Positions 1 to 10,752 of a stretch of 64,000 bases of DNA are shown here, piece by piece. Each line of letters begins with the position of its first letter. Position 1 is the first letter of the stretch. The notes below the pieces were generated by a model that saw only the letters and a program-made list of their open reading frames with translations, was not told the origin of the DNA and did no database searches. The stretch covers positions 6,412,803-6,476,802 of the forward strand of contig CM071599.1 of assembly GCA_036435485.1 (NCBI GenBank). The letters run 5' to 3'. The stretch comes from Saposhnikovia divaricata. Its lineage: Eukaryota > Streptophyta > Magnoliopsida > Apiales > Apiaceae. A program made the translations under genes and the position numbers.

Positions 1-2366
1 GTAAATATCCATAAAATGGTTCGACTCGATTTTTAACAATATCCCGTGTACTAACCCCTTTGAGGATTATTCGAAAACCGAGTTTTGACTATATCAGCTC
101 CGATTCAGGTCCGAATTACGTAAAATAAAATTTCATTGAATTCCAATAACCCATAGGAACAAAATATGTAAAAATATCCACCAAATGGTCCGACTCGATT
201 TTTAACAATATCCCGTGTACTAACCACTTTGAGGATTATCCAAAAACCGAGTTTCGGTCATAACAGCTCCGATTCAGGTTCGAACCGCGTCAAATAAAAC
301 TTTGTTGAATTTCAATAACCCATAGGAAAAAAATATGTAAAAATATCCACAAAATGGTCCGACTTGATTTTTAACAATATCCCGTGTACTAACCCCTTTG
401 AGAATTTTCCGAAAACCGAGTTTCGATCATATCAGCTCCGATTCCTGTCCAAACTGTGTCAAATAAAATTTCGTTGAATTCCAATAACCCATAGGAACTA
501 AATATGTAAAAATATCCACCAAACGGGCCGACTCGATTTTTAACAATAACCCGTATGCTAACACCTTTTTAGGATTATCTGAAAATCGAGTTTCGTTCAT
601 ATTAGCTCCGATTCGGGTCCGAATTGCGTCATATAAAATTTCATTGAATTCCAATAACCCATAAGAACAAAATATGTAAAAATATCCATAAAATGGTTCA
701 ACTTGATTTTTAACAATATCCCGTGTAATAACCCCTTTGAGGATTATTCGAAAATTGAGTTTTGACTATATCAGCTCCGATTCAGGTCCGAATTACGTAA
801 AATAAAATTTCATTGAATTCCAATAACCCATAGGAACAAAATATTTAAAAATATCCCTAAAATGGTCCGACTCGATTTTTAACAATATCCCGTGTACTAA
901 CCACTTTGAGGATTATCCGAAAATCGAGTTTCGGTCATAACAGCTCCGATTCAGGTTCGAACCGCGTCAAATAAAACTTTGTTGAATTTCAATAACCCAT
1001 AGGAACAAAATATGTAAAAATATCCACAAAATGGTCCGACTTGATTTTTAACAATATCCCGTGTACTAACCCCTTTGAGAATTTTTCGAAAACCGAGTTT
1101 CGGTCATATCAGCTCCGACTCCGGTCCAAACTGCGTCAAATAAAATTTCGTTGAATTCCAATAACCCATAGGAACTAAATATGTAAAAATATCCACCAAA
1201 TGGGCCGACTCGATTTTTAACAATTACCCGTATGCTAACACCTTTTTAGGATTATCTGAAAACCGAGTTTCGTTCATATTAGCTCCGATTCGGGTCCGAA
1301 TTGCGTCAAATAAAATTTCATTGAATTCCAATAACCCATAAAAACAAAATATGTAAAAATATCCATAAAATGGTTCGACTCGATTTTTAACAATATCCCG
1401 TGTACTAACCCCTTTGAGGATTATTCGAAAACCGAGTTTCAGTCATTTCAGCCCCGATTCAAGTCCGAACGGCACCAAATAAAATTTCACTGAATTCCAA
1501 TAACCCATTGGAACAAAATATGTAAAAATATCCACATAATGGTCCGACTTGATTTTTAACAATATCCCGTGTACTAACCCCTTTGAGAATTTTCCGAAAA
1601 CCGAGTTTCGATCATATCAGCTCCTATTCCGGTCCAAACTGCGTCAAATAAAATTTCGTTGAATTCCAATAACCCGTAGGAACGAAATATGTAAAAATAT
1701 CCACAAAATGGTCCGACTCAATTTTTAACAATATCCCGGTACTAACCCCTTTGAAGATTATCCAAAAACTGAGTTTTGACTATATCAGCTCCGATTCAGT
1801 TCCGAATTACGTCAAATAAAATTTCATTGAATTCCAATAACCCATAGGAACAAAATATGTAAAAATATCCCTAAAATGGACCGACTCGATTTTTAACAAT
1901 ATCCCGTGTACTAACCACTTTGAGGATTATCCGAAAACCGAGTTTCGATCATAACAGCTCCGATTCAGGTTCGAACCGCGTCAAATAAAATTTTGTTGAA
2001 TTTTAATAACCCATAGGAACAAAATAGGTAAAAATATCCACAAAATGGTCCAACTTGATTTTTAACAATATCCCGTGTACTAACCCCTTTGAGAATTTTC
2101 CGAATACCGAGTTTCGATCATATCAGCTCCGATTCCTGTCCAAACTGCGTCAAATAAAATTTCGTTGAATTCCAATAACCCATAGGAACTAAATATGTAA
2201 AAATATCCACCAAATGGGCCAACTCGATTTTTAACAATAACCCGTATGCTAACACCTTTTTAGGATTATCTGAAAACCGAGTTTCGTTCATATTAGCTCC
2301 GATTCGGGTCCGAATTGCGTCATATAAAATTTCTTTGAATTCCAATAACCCATAAGAACAAAATAT

Positions 2367-2535
2367 GTAAAAATATCCATAAAATGGTTCGACTCGATTT
2401 TTAACAATATCCCGTGTACTAACCCCATTGAGGATTATTCGAAAACCGAGTTTTGACTATATCAGCTCCGATTCAGGTCCAAATTACGTAAAATAAAATT
2501 TCATTGAATTCCAATAACCCATAGGAACAAAATAT
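2367..2535 (+). repeat. Type A monomer (exemplar)
   Basis: Diagnostic features are 'ccataaaatggtt' near the start, 'gaggattattcg' in the middle, 'gagttttgactatatcag', then 'gaattacgtaaaat' (A where most types have C in 'gtcaaat'). It keeps the EcoRI site. It usually follows a D and precedes a B. Within two-T arrays the second A is recognisable by 'gtgtaataac' (for example 676, 12952, 14814, 19887). Confidence 0.9.
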
Positions 2536-2704
2536 GTAAAAATATCCACCAAATGGTCCGACTCGATTTTTAACAATATCCCGTGTACTAACCACTTTGA
2601 GGATTATCCGAAAACCGAGTTTCGATCATAACAGCTCCGATTCAGGTTCGAACCGCGTCAAATAAAACTTTGTTGAATTTCAATAACCCATAGGAACAAA
2701 ATAT
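2536..2704 (+). repeat. Type B monomer (exemplar)
   Basis: Diagnostic features are 'aaccactttgagg', 'cataacagc', 'gttcgaaccgcg' and 'actttgttgaatttc'. The last change destroys the EcoRI site that most types carry. It follows A and precedes C in module T. The start is either 'ccaccaaatggtcc' or 'ccctaaaatggtcc', which separates first-T from second-T copies. Confidence 0.9.
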
Positions 2705-2873
2705 GTAAAAATATCCACAAAATGGTCCGACTTGATTTTTAACAATATCCCGTGTACTAACCCCTTTGAGAATTTTTCGAAAACCGAGTTTCGGTCATAT
2801 CAGCTCGGATTCCTGTCCAAACTTCGTCAAATAAAATTTCGTTGAATTCCAATAACCCATAGGAACTAAATAT
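2705..2873 (+). repeat. Type C monomer (exemplar)
   Basis: Diagnostic features are 'ccacaaaatggtccgacttg', 'gagaattttccg' (or 'gagaatttttcg'), 'gtccaaactgcg' and an end reading 'aggaactaaat'. It sits before D in both modules. In module H the middle usually reads 'cgaataccgag' instead of 'cgaaaaccgag', so the two C positions can be told apart. Confidence 0.9.
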
Positions 2874-3043
2874 GTAAAAATATCCACCAAATGGGCCGAC
2901 TCAATTTTTAACAATTACCCGTATGCTAACACCTTTTTAGGATTATCTGAAAACTGAGTTTCGTTCATATTAGCTCCGATTCGGGTCCGAATTGCGTCAA
3001 ATAAAATTTCATTGAATTCCAATAACCCATAAGAACAAAATAT
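2874..3043 (+). repeat. Type D monomer (exemplar, 170 bp)
   Basis: This is the most divergent type. It has 'ccaccaaatgggcc', 'cccgtatgctaacacc', 'tttttaggattatctg', 'cgttcatattagc' and 'gattcgggtccgaattgcg', and it ends 'ataagaac'. It is 170 bp, one longer than the consensus. The 'attcgg-gt-ccgaat' stretch is a short inverted repeat with 6-bp arms that other types lack in perfect form. It always follows C or a C-like monomer. Confidence 0.9.
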
Positions 3044-3212
3044 GTAAAAATATCCATAAAATGGTTCGACTCGATTTTTAACAATATCCCGTGTACTAAC
3101 CCCTTTGAGGATTATTCGAAAACCGAGTTTTAGTCATTTCAGCCCCGATTCAAGTCCGAACGGCACCAAATAAAATTTCACTGAATTCCAATAACCCATT
3201 GGAACAAAATAT
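3044..3212 (+). repeat. Type A' monomer (exemplar)
   Basis: It begins like A ('ccataaaatggtt', 'gaggattattcg') but then reads 'cagtcatttcagcccc' and 'gtccgaacggcacc', ending 'tttcactgaattcc'. It opens module H. This is the type at which all four palindromic rearrangements begin. Confidence 0.9.
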
Positions 3213-3381
3213 GTAAAAATATCCACAAAATGGTCCGACTTGATTTTTAACAATATCCCGTGTACTAACCCCTTTGAGAATTTTCCGAAAACCGAGTTTC
3301 GATCATATCAGCTCCGATTCCGGTCCAAACTGCGTCAAATAAAATTTCGTTGAATTCCAAAAACCCGTAGGAACGAAATAT
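3213..3381 (+). repeat. Type C' monomer (exemplar)
   Basis: It is C-like in the middle ('gagaattttccg', 'ccaaactgcg') but reads 'gattccggtcc' and ends 'aggaac(a/g)aaat' rather than 'aggaactaaat'. Most copies start 'ccacataatggtcc'; this copy has 'ccacaaaatgg'. It lies between A' and E in module H. Confidence 0.88.
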
Positions 3382-3549
3382 GTAAAAATATCCACAAAAT
3401 GGTCCGACTCAATTTTTAACAATATCCCGGTACTAACCCCTTTGAAGATTATCCAAAAACCGAGTTTTGACTATATCAGCTCCGATTCAGTTCCGAATTA
3501 CGTCAAATAAAATTTCATTGAATTCCAATAACCCATAGGAACAAAATAT
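3382..3549 (+). repeat. Type E monomer (exemplar, 168 bp)
   Basis: Diagnostic features are 'gactcaattttt', 'cccggtactaac' (one base shorter than 'cccgtgtactaac', hence 168 bp), 'tttgaagattatcc', 'gagttttgactatatcag' and 'cagttccgaattacg'. The last part is close to type A, which suggests a common ancestor. It follows C' in module H. Confidence 0.9.
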
Positions 3550-3718
3550 GTAAAAATATCCCTAAAATGGACCGACTCGATTTTTAACAATATCCCGTGT
3601 ACTAACCACTTTGAGGATTATCCGAAAACCGAGTTTCGATCATAACAGCTCCGATTCAGGTTCGAACCGCGTCAAATAAAATTTTGTTGAATTTTAATAA
3701 CCTATAGGAACAAAATAG
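3550..3718 (+). repeat. Type B' monomer (exemplar)
   Basis: It is B-like ('aaccactttgagg', 'cataacagc', 'gttcgaaccgcg') but reads 'ggaccgactcg', 'cgatcataac' and 'ttttgttgaatttta', and leads into a next monomer that begins 'ggtaaaaat' rather than 'tgtaaaaat'. The EcoRI site is lost, as in B. A single CCCTAAA near its start resembles a plant telomere unit, but it is not tandem. Confidence 0.88.
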
Positions 3719-4856
3719 GTAAAAATATCCACAAAATGGTCCAACTTGATTTTTAACAATATCCCGTGTACTAACCCCTTTGAGAATTTTCCGAATACCG
3801 AGTTTCGATCATATCAGCTCCGATTCCTGTCCAAACTGCGTCAAATAAAATTTCGTTGAATTCCAATAACCCATAGGAACTAAATATGTAAAAATATCCA
3901 CCAAATGGGCCAACTCGATTTTTAACAATAACCCGTATGCTAACACCTTTTTAGGATTATCTGAAAACCGAGTTTCGTTCATATTAGCTCCGATTCGGGT
4001 CCGAATTGCGTCATATAAAATTTCTTTGAATTCCAATAACCCATAAGAACAAAATATGTAAAAATATCCATAAAATGGTTCGACTCGATTTTTAACAATA
4101 TCCCGTGTACTAACCCCTTTGAGGATTATTCGAAAACCAAGTTTTGACTATATCAGCTCTGATTCAGGTCCGAATTACGTAAAATAAAATTTCATTGAAT
4201 TCCAATAACCCATAGGAACAAAATATGTAAAAATATCCACCAAATGGTCCGACTCGATTTTTAACAATATCCCGTGTACTAACCACTTTGAGGATTATCC
4301 AAAAACCGAGTTTCGGTCATAACAGCTCCGATTCAGGTTCGAACCGCGTCAAATAAAACTTTGTTGAATTTCAATAACCCATAGGAAAAAATATGTAAAA
4401 ATATCCACAAAATGGTCCGACTTGATTTTTAACAATATCCCGTGTACTAACCCCTTTGAGAATTTTCCGAAAACCGAGTTTCGGTCATATCAGGTCCGAT
4501 TCCGGTCCAAACTGCGTCAAATAAAATTTCGTTGAATTCCAATATTCCATAGGAACTAAATATGTAAAAATATCCACCAAATGGGCCGACTCGATTTTTA
4601 ACAATTACCCGTATGCTAACACCTTTTTAGGATTATCTGAAAACCGAGTTTCGTTCATATTAGCTCCGATTCGGGTCCGAATTGCGTCAAATAAAATTTC
4701 ATTGAATTCCAATAACCCATAAGAACAAAATATGTAAAAATATCCATAAAATGGTTCGACTCGATTTTTAACAATATCCCGTGTACTAACCCCTTTGAGG
4801 ATTATTCGAAAACCGAGTTTCAGTCATTTCAGCCCCGATTCAAGTCCGAACCCATA

Positions 4857-5072
4857 GGACCTGAATCGGGGCTGAAATGACTGAAACTCGGTTTTCGAAT
4901 AATCCTCAAAGGGGTTAGTACCGGGATATTGTTAAAAATTGAGTCAGACCATTTTCTGGATATTTTTACATATTTTGTTCCTATGGGTTATTGGAATTCA
5001 ACGAAATTTTATTTGACGCAGTTTGGACAGGAATCGGAGCTGATATGATCGAAACTCGGTTTTCGGAAAATT
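4857..5072 (-). repeat. Inverted satellite segment, copy 1
   Basis: This is the only orientation switch before 25 kb. Read on the minus strand it is the last part of a C monomer followed by a hybrid monomer. That hybrid starts as E ('gactcaattttt', 'cccggtac') and becomes A' ('gaggattattcg', 'cagtcatttcagcccc'). I saw no E-to-A' fusion of this kind in the direct-orientation parts I followed. The right end is 'ggaaaatt' followed by 'tcataatgg'. Confidence 0.93.
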
Positions 5073-5229
5073 TCATAATGGTCCGACTTGATTATTAACA
5101 ATATCCCGTGTACTAACCCCTTTGAGAATTTTCCGAAAACCGATTTTCGTTCATATTAGCTCCGATTCGGGTCCGAATTGCGTCAAATAAAATTTCATTG
5201 AATTCCAATAACCCATAAGAACAAAATAT

Positions 5230-5349
5230 GTAAAAATATCCATAAAATGGTTCGACTCGATTTTTAACAATATCCCGTGTACTAACCCCTTTGAGAATTA
5301 CGTAAACTAAAATTTCACTAAATTCCAATAACCCATAGGAACAAAATAT
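5230..5349 (+). repeat. Truncated 120-bp monomer
   Basis: The monomer starts as A ('ccataaaatggtt') but jumps from 'tttgagaatt' directly to 'acgtaaa', losing about 49 bp from the middle, and ends like A' ('tttcactaaattcc'). 'gaatt' occurs at both sides of the lost segment in A-type monomers, so a microhomology-mediated deletion is plausible. The same deletion follows every palindrome copy (119 bp at 25796, 28415 and 33254). Confidence 0.88.
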
Positions 5350-7882
5350 TTAAAAATATCCACATAATGGTCCGACTTGATTTTTAACAATATCCCGTAT
5401 ACTAACCCCTTTGAGAATTTTCCGAAAACCGAGTTTCGATCATATCAGCTCCGATTCCGGTCCAAACTGCGTCAAATAAAATTTCGTTGAATTCCAATAA
5501 CCCATAGGAACAAAATATGTAAAAATATCCACAAAATGGTCCGACTCAATTTTTAACAATATCCCGGTACTAACCCCTTTGAAGATTATCCAAAAACCGA
5601 GTTTTGACTATATCAGCTCCGATTCAGTTCCGAATTACGTCAAATAAAATTTCATTGAATTCCAATAACCCATAGGAACAAAATATGTAAAAATATTCCT
5701 AAAATGGACCGACTCGATTTTTAACAATATCCCGTGTACTAACCACTTTGAGGATTATCCGAAAACCGAGTTTCGATCATAACAGCTCCGATTCAGGTTG
5801 GAACCGCGTCAAATAAAATTTTGTTGAATTTTAATAACCCATAGGAACAAAATAGGTAAAAATATCCACAAAATGGTCCGACTTGATTTTTAACAATATA
5901 TCGTGTACTAACCCCTTTGAGAATTTTCCGAATACCGAGTTTCGATCATATTAGCTCCGATTCCTGTCCAAACTGCGTCAAATAAAATTTCGTTGAATTC
6001 CAATAACCCATATGAACTAAATATGTAAAAATATCCACCAAATGGGCCGACTCGATTTTTAACAATAACCCATATGCTAACACCTTTTTAGGATTATCTG
6101 AAAACCGAGTTTCGTTCATATTAGCTCCGATTCGGGTCCGAATTGCGTCAAATAAAATTTCATTGAATTCCAAAAACCCATAAGAACAAAATATGTAAAA
6201 ATATCCATAAAATGGTTCGACTCAATTTTTAACAATATCCCGTGTACTAACCCCTTGAGGATTATTCGAAAACCGAGTTTCAGTCATTTCAGCCCCGATT
6301 CAGGTCCGAACGGCACCAAATAAAATTTCACTAAATTCTAATAACCCATAGGAACAAAATATGTAAAAATATCCACATAATGGTCCGACTTGATTTTTAA
6401 CAATATCCCGTGTACTAACCCCTTTGAGAATTTTCCGAAAACCGAGTTTCGATCATATCAGCTCCGATTCCGGTCCAAACTGCGTCAAATAAAATTTCGT
6501 TGAATTCCAATAACCCATAGGAACAAAATATGTAAAAATATCCACAAAATGGTCCGACTCAATTTTTAACAATATCCCGGTACTAACCCCTTTGAAGATT
6601 ATCTAAAAACCGATTTTAGACTATATCACCTCCGATTCAGTTCCGAATTACGTCAAATAAAATTTCATTGAATTCCAATAACCCAGAGGAACAAAATATG
6701 TAAAAATATTCCTAAAATGGTCCGACTCGATTTTTAACAATATCCCGTGTACTAACCACTTTGAGGATTATCCGAAAACCGAGTTTCGATCATAACAGCT
6801 CCGATTCAGGTTGGAACCGCGTCAAATAAAATTTTGTTGAATTTTAATAACCCATAGGAACAAAATAGGTAAAAATATCCACAAAATGGTCCCACTTGAT
6901 TTTTAACAATATCCCGTGTACTAACCCCTTTCAAAATTTTCCGAATACCGAGTTTCGATCATATCAGCTCCGATTCCTGTCCAAACTGCGTCAAATAAAA
7001 TTTCGTTGAATTCCAATAACCCATAGGAACTAAATATGTAAAAATATCCACCAAATGGGCCGACTCGATTTTTAACAATAACCCGTATGCTAACACCTTT
7101 TTAGGATTATCTGAAAACCGAGTTTCGTTCATATTAGCTCCGATTCGGGTCCGAATTGCGTCAAATAAAATTTCATTGAATTCCAAAAACCCATAAGAAC
7201 AAAATATGTAAAAATATCCATAAAATGGTTCGACTCGATTTTTAACAATATCCCGTGTACTAACCCCTTTGAGGATTATTCGAAAACCGAGTTTCAGTCA
7301 TTTCAGCCCCGATTCAGGTCCGAACGGCACCAAATAAAATTTCAATAAATTCCAATAACCCATAGGAACAAAATATGTAAAAATATCCACATAATGGTCC
7401 GACTTGATTTTTAACAATATCCCGTGTACTAACCCCTTTGAGAATTTTCCGAAAACCGAGTTTCGATCATATCAGCTCCGATTCCGGTCCAAACTGCGTC
7501 AAATAAAATTTCGTTGAATTCCAATAACCCATAGGAACAAAATATGTAAAAATATCCACAAACTGGTCCAACTCAATTTTTAACAATATCCCGGTACTAA
7601 CCCCTTTGAAGATTATCCAAAAACCGAGTTTTGACTATATCAGCTCCGATTCAGTTCCGAATTACTTCAAATAAAATTTCATTGAATTCCAATAACCCAT
7701 AGGAACAAAATATGTAAAAATATTCCTAAAATGGACCGAATCGATTTTTAACAATATACCGTGTACTAACCACTTTGAGGATTATCCGAAAACCGAGTTT
7801 CGATCATAACAGCTCCGATTCAGGTTCGAACCGCGTCAAATAAAATTTTGTTGAATTTTAATAACCCATAGGAACAAAATAG

Positions 7883-8051
7883 GTAAAAATATCCACAAAA
7901 TGGTCCGACTTGATTTTTAACAATATCCCGTATACTAACCCCTTTGAGAATTTTCCGAAAACCGAGTTTCGATCATATCAGCTCCGATTCCGGTCCAAAC
8001 TGCGTCAAATAAAATTTCGTTGAATTCCAATAACCCATAGGAACAAAATAT
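7883..8051 (+). repeat. C/C' hybrid monomer
   Basis: It begins like the C that follows B' ('ggtaaaaatatccacaaaatgg') but continues as C' ('gtatactaacc', 'ccggtcc', end 'aggaacaaaat') and is followed by E. The rare 'gtatactaac' is shared with the C' at 5350, exactly 2533 bp upstream. This places the duplication join between about positions 18 and 48 of the monomer. Confidence 0.82.
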
Positions 8052-10584
8052 GTAAAAATATCCACAAAATGGTCCGACTCAATTTTTAACAATATCCCGG
8101 TACTAACCCCTTTGAAGATTATCCAAAAACCGAGTTTTGACTATATCAGCTCCGATTCAGTTCCGAATTACGTCAAATAAAATTTCATTGAATTCCAATA
8201 ACCCATAGGAACAAAATATGTAAAAATATTCCTAAAATGGACCGACTCGATTTTTAACAATATCCCGTGTACTAACCACTTTGAGGATTATCCGAAAACC
8301 GAGTTTCGATCATAACAGCTCCGATTCAGGTTGGAACCGCGTCAAATAAAATTTTGTTGAATTTTAATAACCCATAGGAACAAAATAGGTAAAAATATCC
8401 ACAAAATGGTCCGACTTGATTTTTAACAATATATCGTGTACTAACCCCTTTGAGAATTTTCCGAATACCGAGTTTCGATCATATTAGCTCCGATTCCTGT
8501 CCAAACTGCATCAAATAAAATTTCGTTGAATTCCAATAACCCATACGAACTAAATATGTAAAAATATCCACCAAATGGGCCGACTCGATTTTTAACAATA
8601 ACCCATATGCTAACACCTTTTTAGGATTATCTGAAAACCGAGTTTCGTTCATATTAGCTCCGATTCGGGTCCGAATTGCGTCAAATAAAATTTCATTGAA
8701 TTCCAAAAACCCATAAGAACAAAATATGTAAAAATATCCATAAAATGGTTCGACTCAATTTTTAACAATATCCCGTGTACTAACCCCTTGAGGATTATTC
8801 GAAAACCGAGTTTCAGTCATTTCAGCCCCGATTCAGGTCCGAACGGCACCAAATAAAATTTCACTAAATTCTAATAACCCATAGGAACAAAATATGTAAA
8901 AATATCCACATAATGGTCCGACTTGATTTTTAACAATATCCCGTGTACTAACCCCTTTGAGAATTTTCCGAAAACCGAGTTTCGATCATATCAGCTCCGA
9001 TTCCGGTCCAAACTGCGTCAAATAAAATTTCGTTGAATTCCAATAACCCATAGGAACAAAATATGTAAAAATATCCACAAAATGGTCCGACTCAATTTTT
9101 AACAATATCCCGGTACTAACCCCTTTGAAGATTATCCAAAAACCGATTTTTGACTATATCACCTCCGATTCAGTTCCGAATTACGTCAAATAAAATTTCA
9201 TTGAATTCCAATAACCCAGAGGAACAAAATATGTAAAAATATTCCTAAAATGGTCCGACTCGATTTTTAACAATATCCCGTGTACTAACCACTTTGAGGA
9301 TTATCCGAAAACCGAGTTTCGATCATAACAGCTCCGATTCAGGTTGGAACCGCGTCAAATAAAATTTTGTTGAATTTTAATAACCCATAGGAACAAAATA
9401 GGTAAAAATATCCACAAAATGGTCCCACTTGATTTTTAACAATATCCCGTGTACTAACCCCTTTCAAAATTTTCCGAATACCGAGTTTCGATCATATCAG
9501 CTCCGATTCCTGTCCAAACTGCGTCAAATAAAATTTCGTTGAATTCCAATAACCCATAGGAACTAAATATGTAAAAATATCCACCAAATGGGCCGACTCG
9601 ATTTTTAACAATAACCCGTATGCTAACACCTTTTTAGGATTATCTGAAAACCGAGTTTCGTTCATATTAGCTCCGATTCGGGTCCGAATTGCGTCAAATA
9701 AAATTTCATTGAATTCCAAAAACCCATAAGAACAAAATATGTAAAAATATCCATAAAATGGTTCGACTCGATTTTTAACAATATCCCGTGTACTAACCCC
9801 TTTGAGGATTATTCGAAAACCGAGTTTCAGTCATTTCAGCCCCGATTCAGGTCCGAACGGCACCAAATAAAATTTCAATAAATTCCAATAACCCATAGGA
9901 ACAAAATATGTAAAAATATCCACATAATGGTCCGACTTGATTTTTAACAATATCCCGTGTACTAACCCCTTTGAGAATTTTCCGAAAACCGAGTTTCGAT
10001 CATATCAGCTCCGATTCCGGTCCAAACTGCGTCAAATAAAATTTCGTTGAATTCCAATAACCCATAGGAACAAAATATGTAAAAATATCCACAAACTGGT
10101 CCGACTCAATTTTTAACAATATCCCGGTACTAACCCCTTTGAAGATTATCCAAAAACCGAGTTTTGACTATATTAGCTCCGATTCAGTTCCGAATTACTT
10201 CAAATAAAATTTCATTGAATTCCAATAACCCATAGGAACAAAATATGTAAAAATATTCCTAAAATGGACCGAATCGATTTTTAACAATATACCGTGTACT
10301 AACCACTTTGAGGATTATCCGAAAACCGAGTTTCGATCATAACAGCTCCGATTCAGGTTCGAACCGCGTCAAATAAAATTTTGTTGAATTTTAATAACCC
10401 ATAGGAACAAAATAGGTAAAAATATCCACAAAATGGTCCGACTTGATTTTTAACAATATCCCGTGTACTAACCCCTTTGAGAATTTTCCGAATACCGAGT
10501 TTCGATCATATCAGCTCCGATTCCGGTCCAAACTGCGTCAAATAAAATTTCGTTGAATTCCAATAACCCATAGGAACTAAATAT

Positions 10585-10752
10585 GTAAAAATATCCACCA
10601 AATGGGCCGACTCGATTTTTAACAATATCCCGGTACTAACCCCTTTGAAGATTATCCAAAAACCGATTTTTGACTATATCACCTCCGATTCAGTTCCGAA
10701 TTACGTCAAATAAAATTTCATTGAATTCCAATAACCCAGAGGAACAAAATAT
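10585..10752 (+). repeat. D/E hybrid monomer at a duplication join
   Basis: The first 30 bases are D ('ccaccaaatgggccgactcg'); after the shared T-tract it reads 'tatcccggtactaacc' and 'gaagattatcc', which are E. Its length is 168 bp, as in E. Sequence after the switch matches the E at 9065, including 'accgatttttgac' and 'atcacctcc'. It is therefore the join of the 1520-bp tandem duplication, with the switch in positions about 31-43. Confidence 0.9.

Larger units (their letters stand above)
2367..4057 (+). repeat. Reference 10-monomer HOR unit (T+H, 1691 bp)
   Basis: This is the cleanest complete unit for defining the monomer types. In order it holds A, B, C, D, A', C', E, B', C, D, with lengths 169, 169, 169, 170, 169, 169, 168, 169, 169 and 170, which sum to 1691. 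The preceding unit 676-2366 has the same order and differs only by scattered substitutions. The first four monomers form module T (677 bp) and the last six form module H (1014 bp). C and D occur in both modules, so H probably arose partly from the same ancestral monomers as T; that is inference. Confidence 0.93.
1..4733 (+). repeat. HOR region 1: modules T T H T H T
   Basis: Module starts are T at 1, T at 676, H at 1353, T at 2367, H at 3044 and T at 4058. The first monomer is 167 bp because its start reads 'gtaaat', a 2-bp contraction also seen at 63117. Equivalent C/D junctions lie at 506, 2197 and 3888, exactly 1691 bp apart, so the last two T+H units form a tandem pair. The region ends where the A' at 4734 runs into the first palindrome. 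Confidence 0.9.
4734..5349. repeat. Palindromic rearrangement, copy 1
   Basis: In order: an A' monomer cut after 'gtccgaa' (about 4850); the short piece 'cccata'; a 216-bp inverted block (4857-5072); a C'-to-D hybrid re-entering the array at 'cataatgg' (to 5229); and a 120-bp truncated A-type monomer (5230-5349). The left A' and the inverted block form an inverted repeat around a 9-base spacer at 4848-4856. Adjoining the spacer, arms of 65 bp contain one mismatch and a 60-bp perfect run. Similarity continues outward more weakly over the whole inverted block. Three further copies occur at 25300, 27919 and 32758. Confidence 0.93.

Noticed and set aside
427..654. About 45 near-identical minus-strand open frames of 64-75 codons (for example 427-654, 2118-2345, 19638-19865, 61515-61742)
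   Set aside because: Most lie across a C-to-D junction. They open with TTG rather than ATG (checked at 654), recur only because the satellite recurs, and break wherever a monomer has a 1- or 2-bp change. Monomer length is not a multiple of three. They are chance open frames in repeat DNA, not a gene family.
3550..3718. Plant-type telomere repeat (CCCTAAA) in B and B' monomers
   Set aside because: Only a single unit per monomer, arising within 'tatccctaaaatgg'; it is never tandem, so it is a chance match.
4857..5072. Transposon or terminal inverted repeats inserted in the array
   Set aside because: The inverted block is satellite sequence from end to end, with no foreign DNA, no transposase and no target-site duplication that I can see. 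A rearrangement of the array explains it.
5113..5328. A 71-codon minus-strand open frame beside the first palindrome
   Set aside because: It is made of the C'-to-D hybrid and the truncated A monomer and is the same repeat frame shifted by the deletion. No independent sign of coding was seen.
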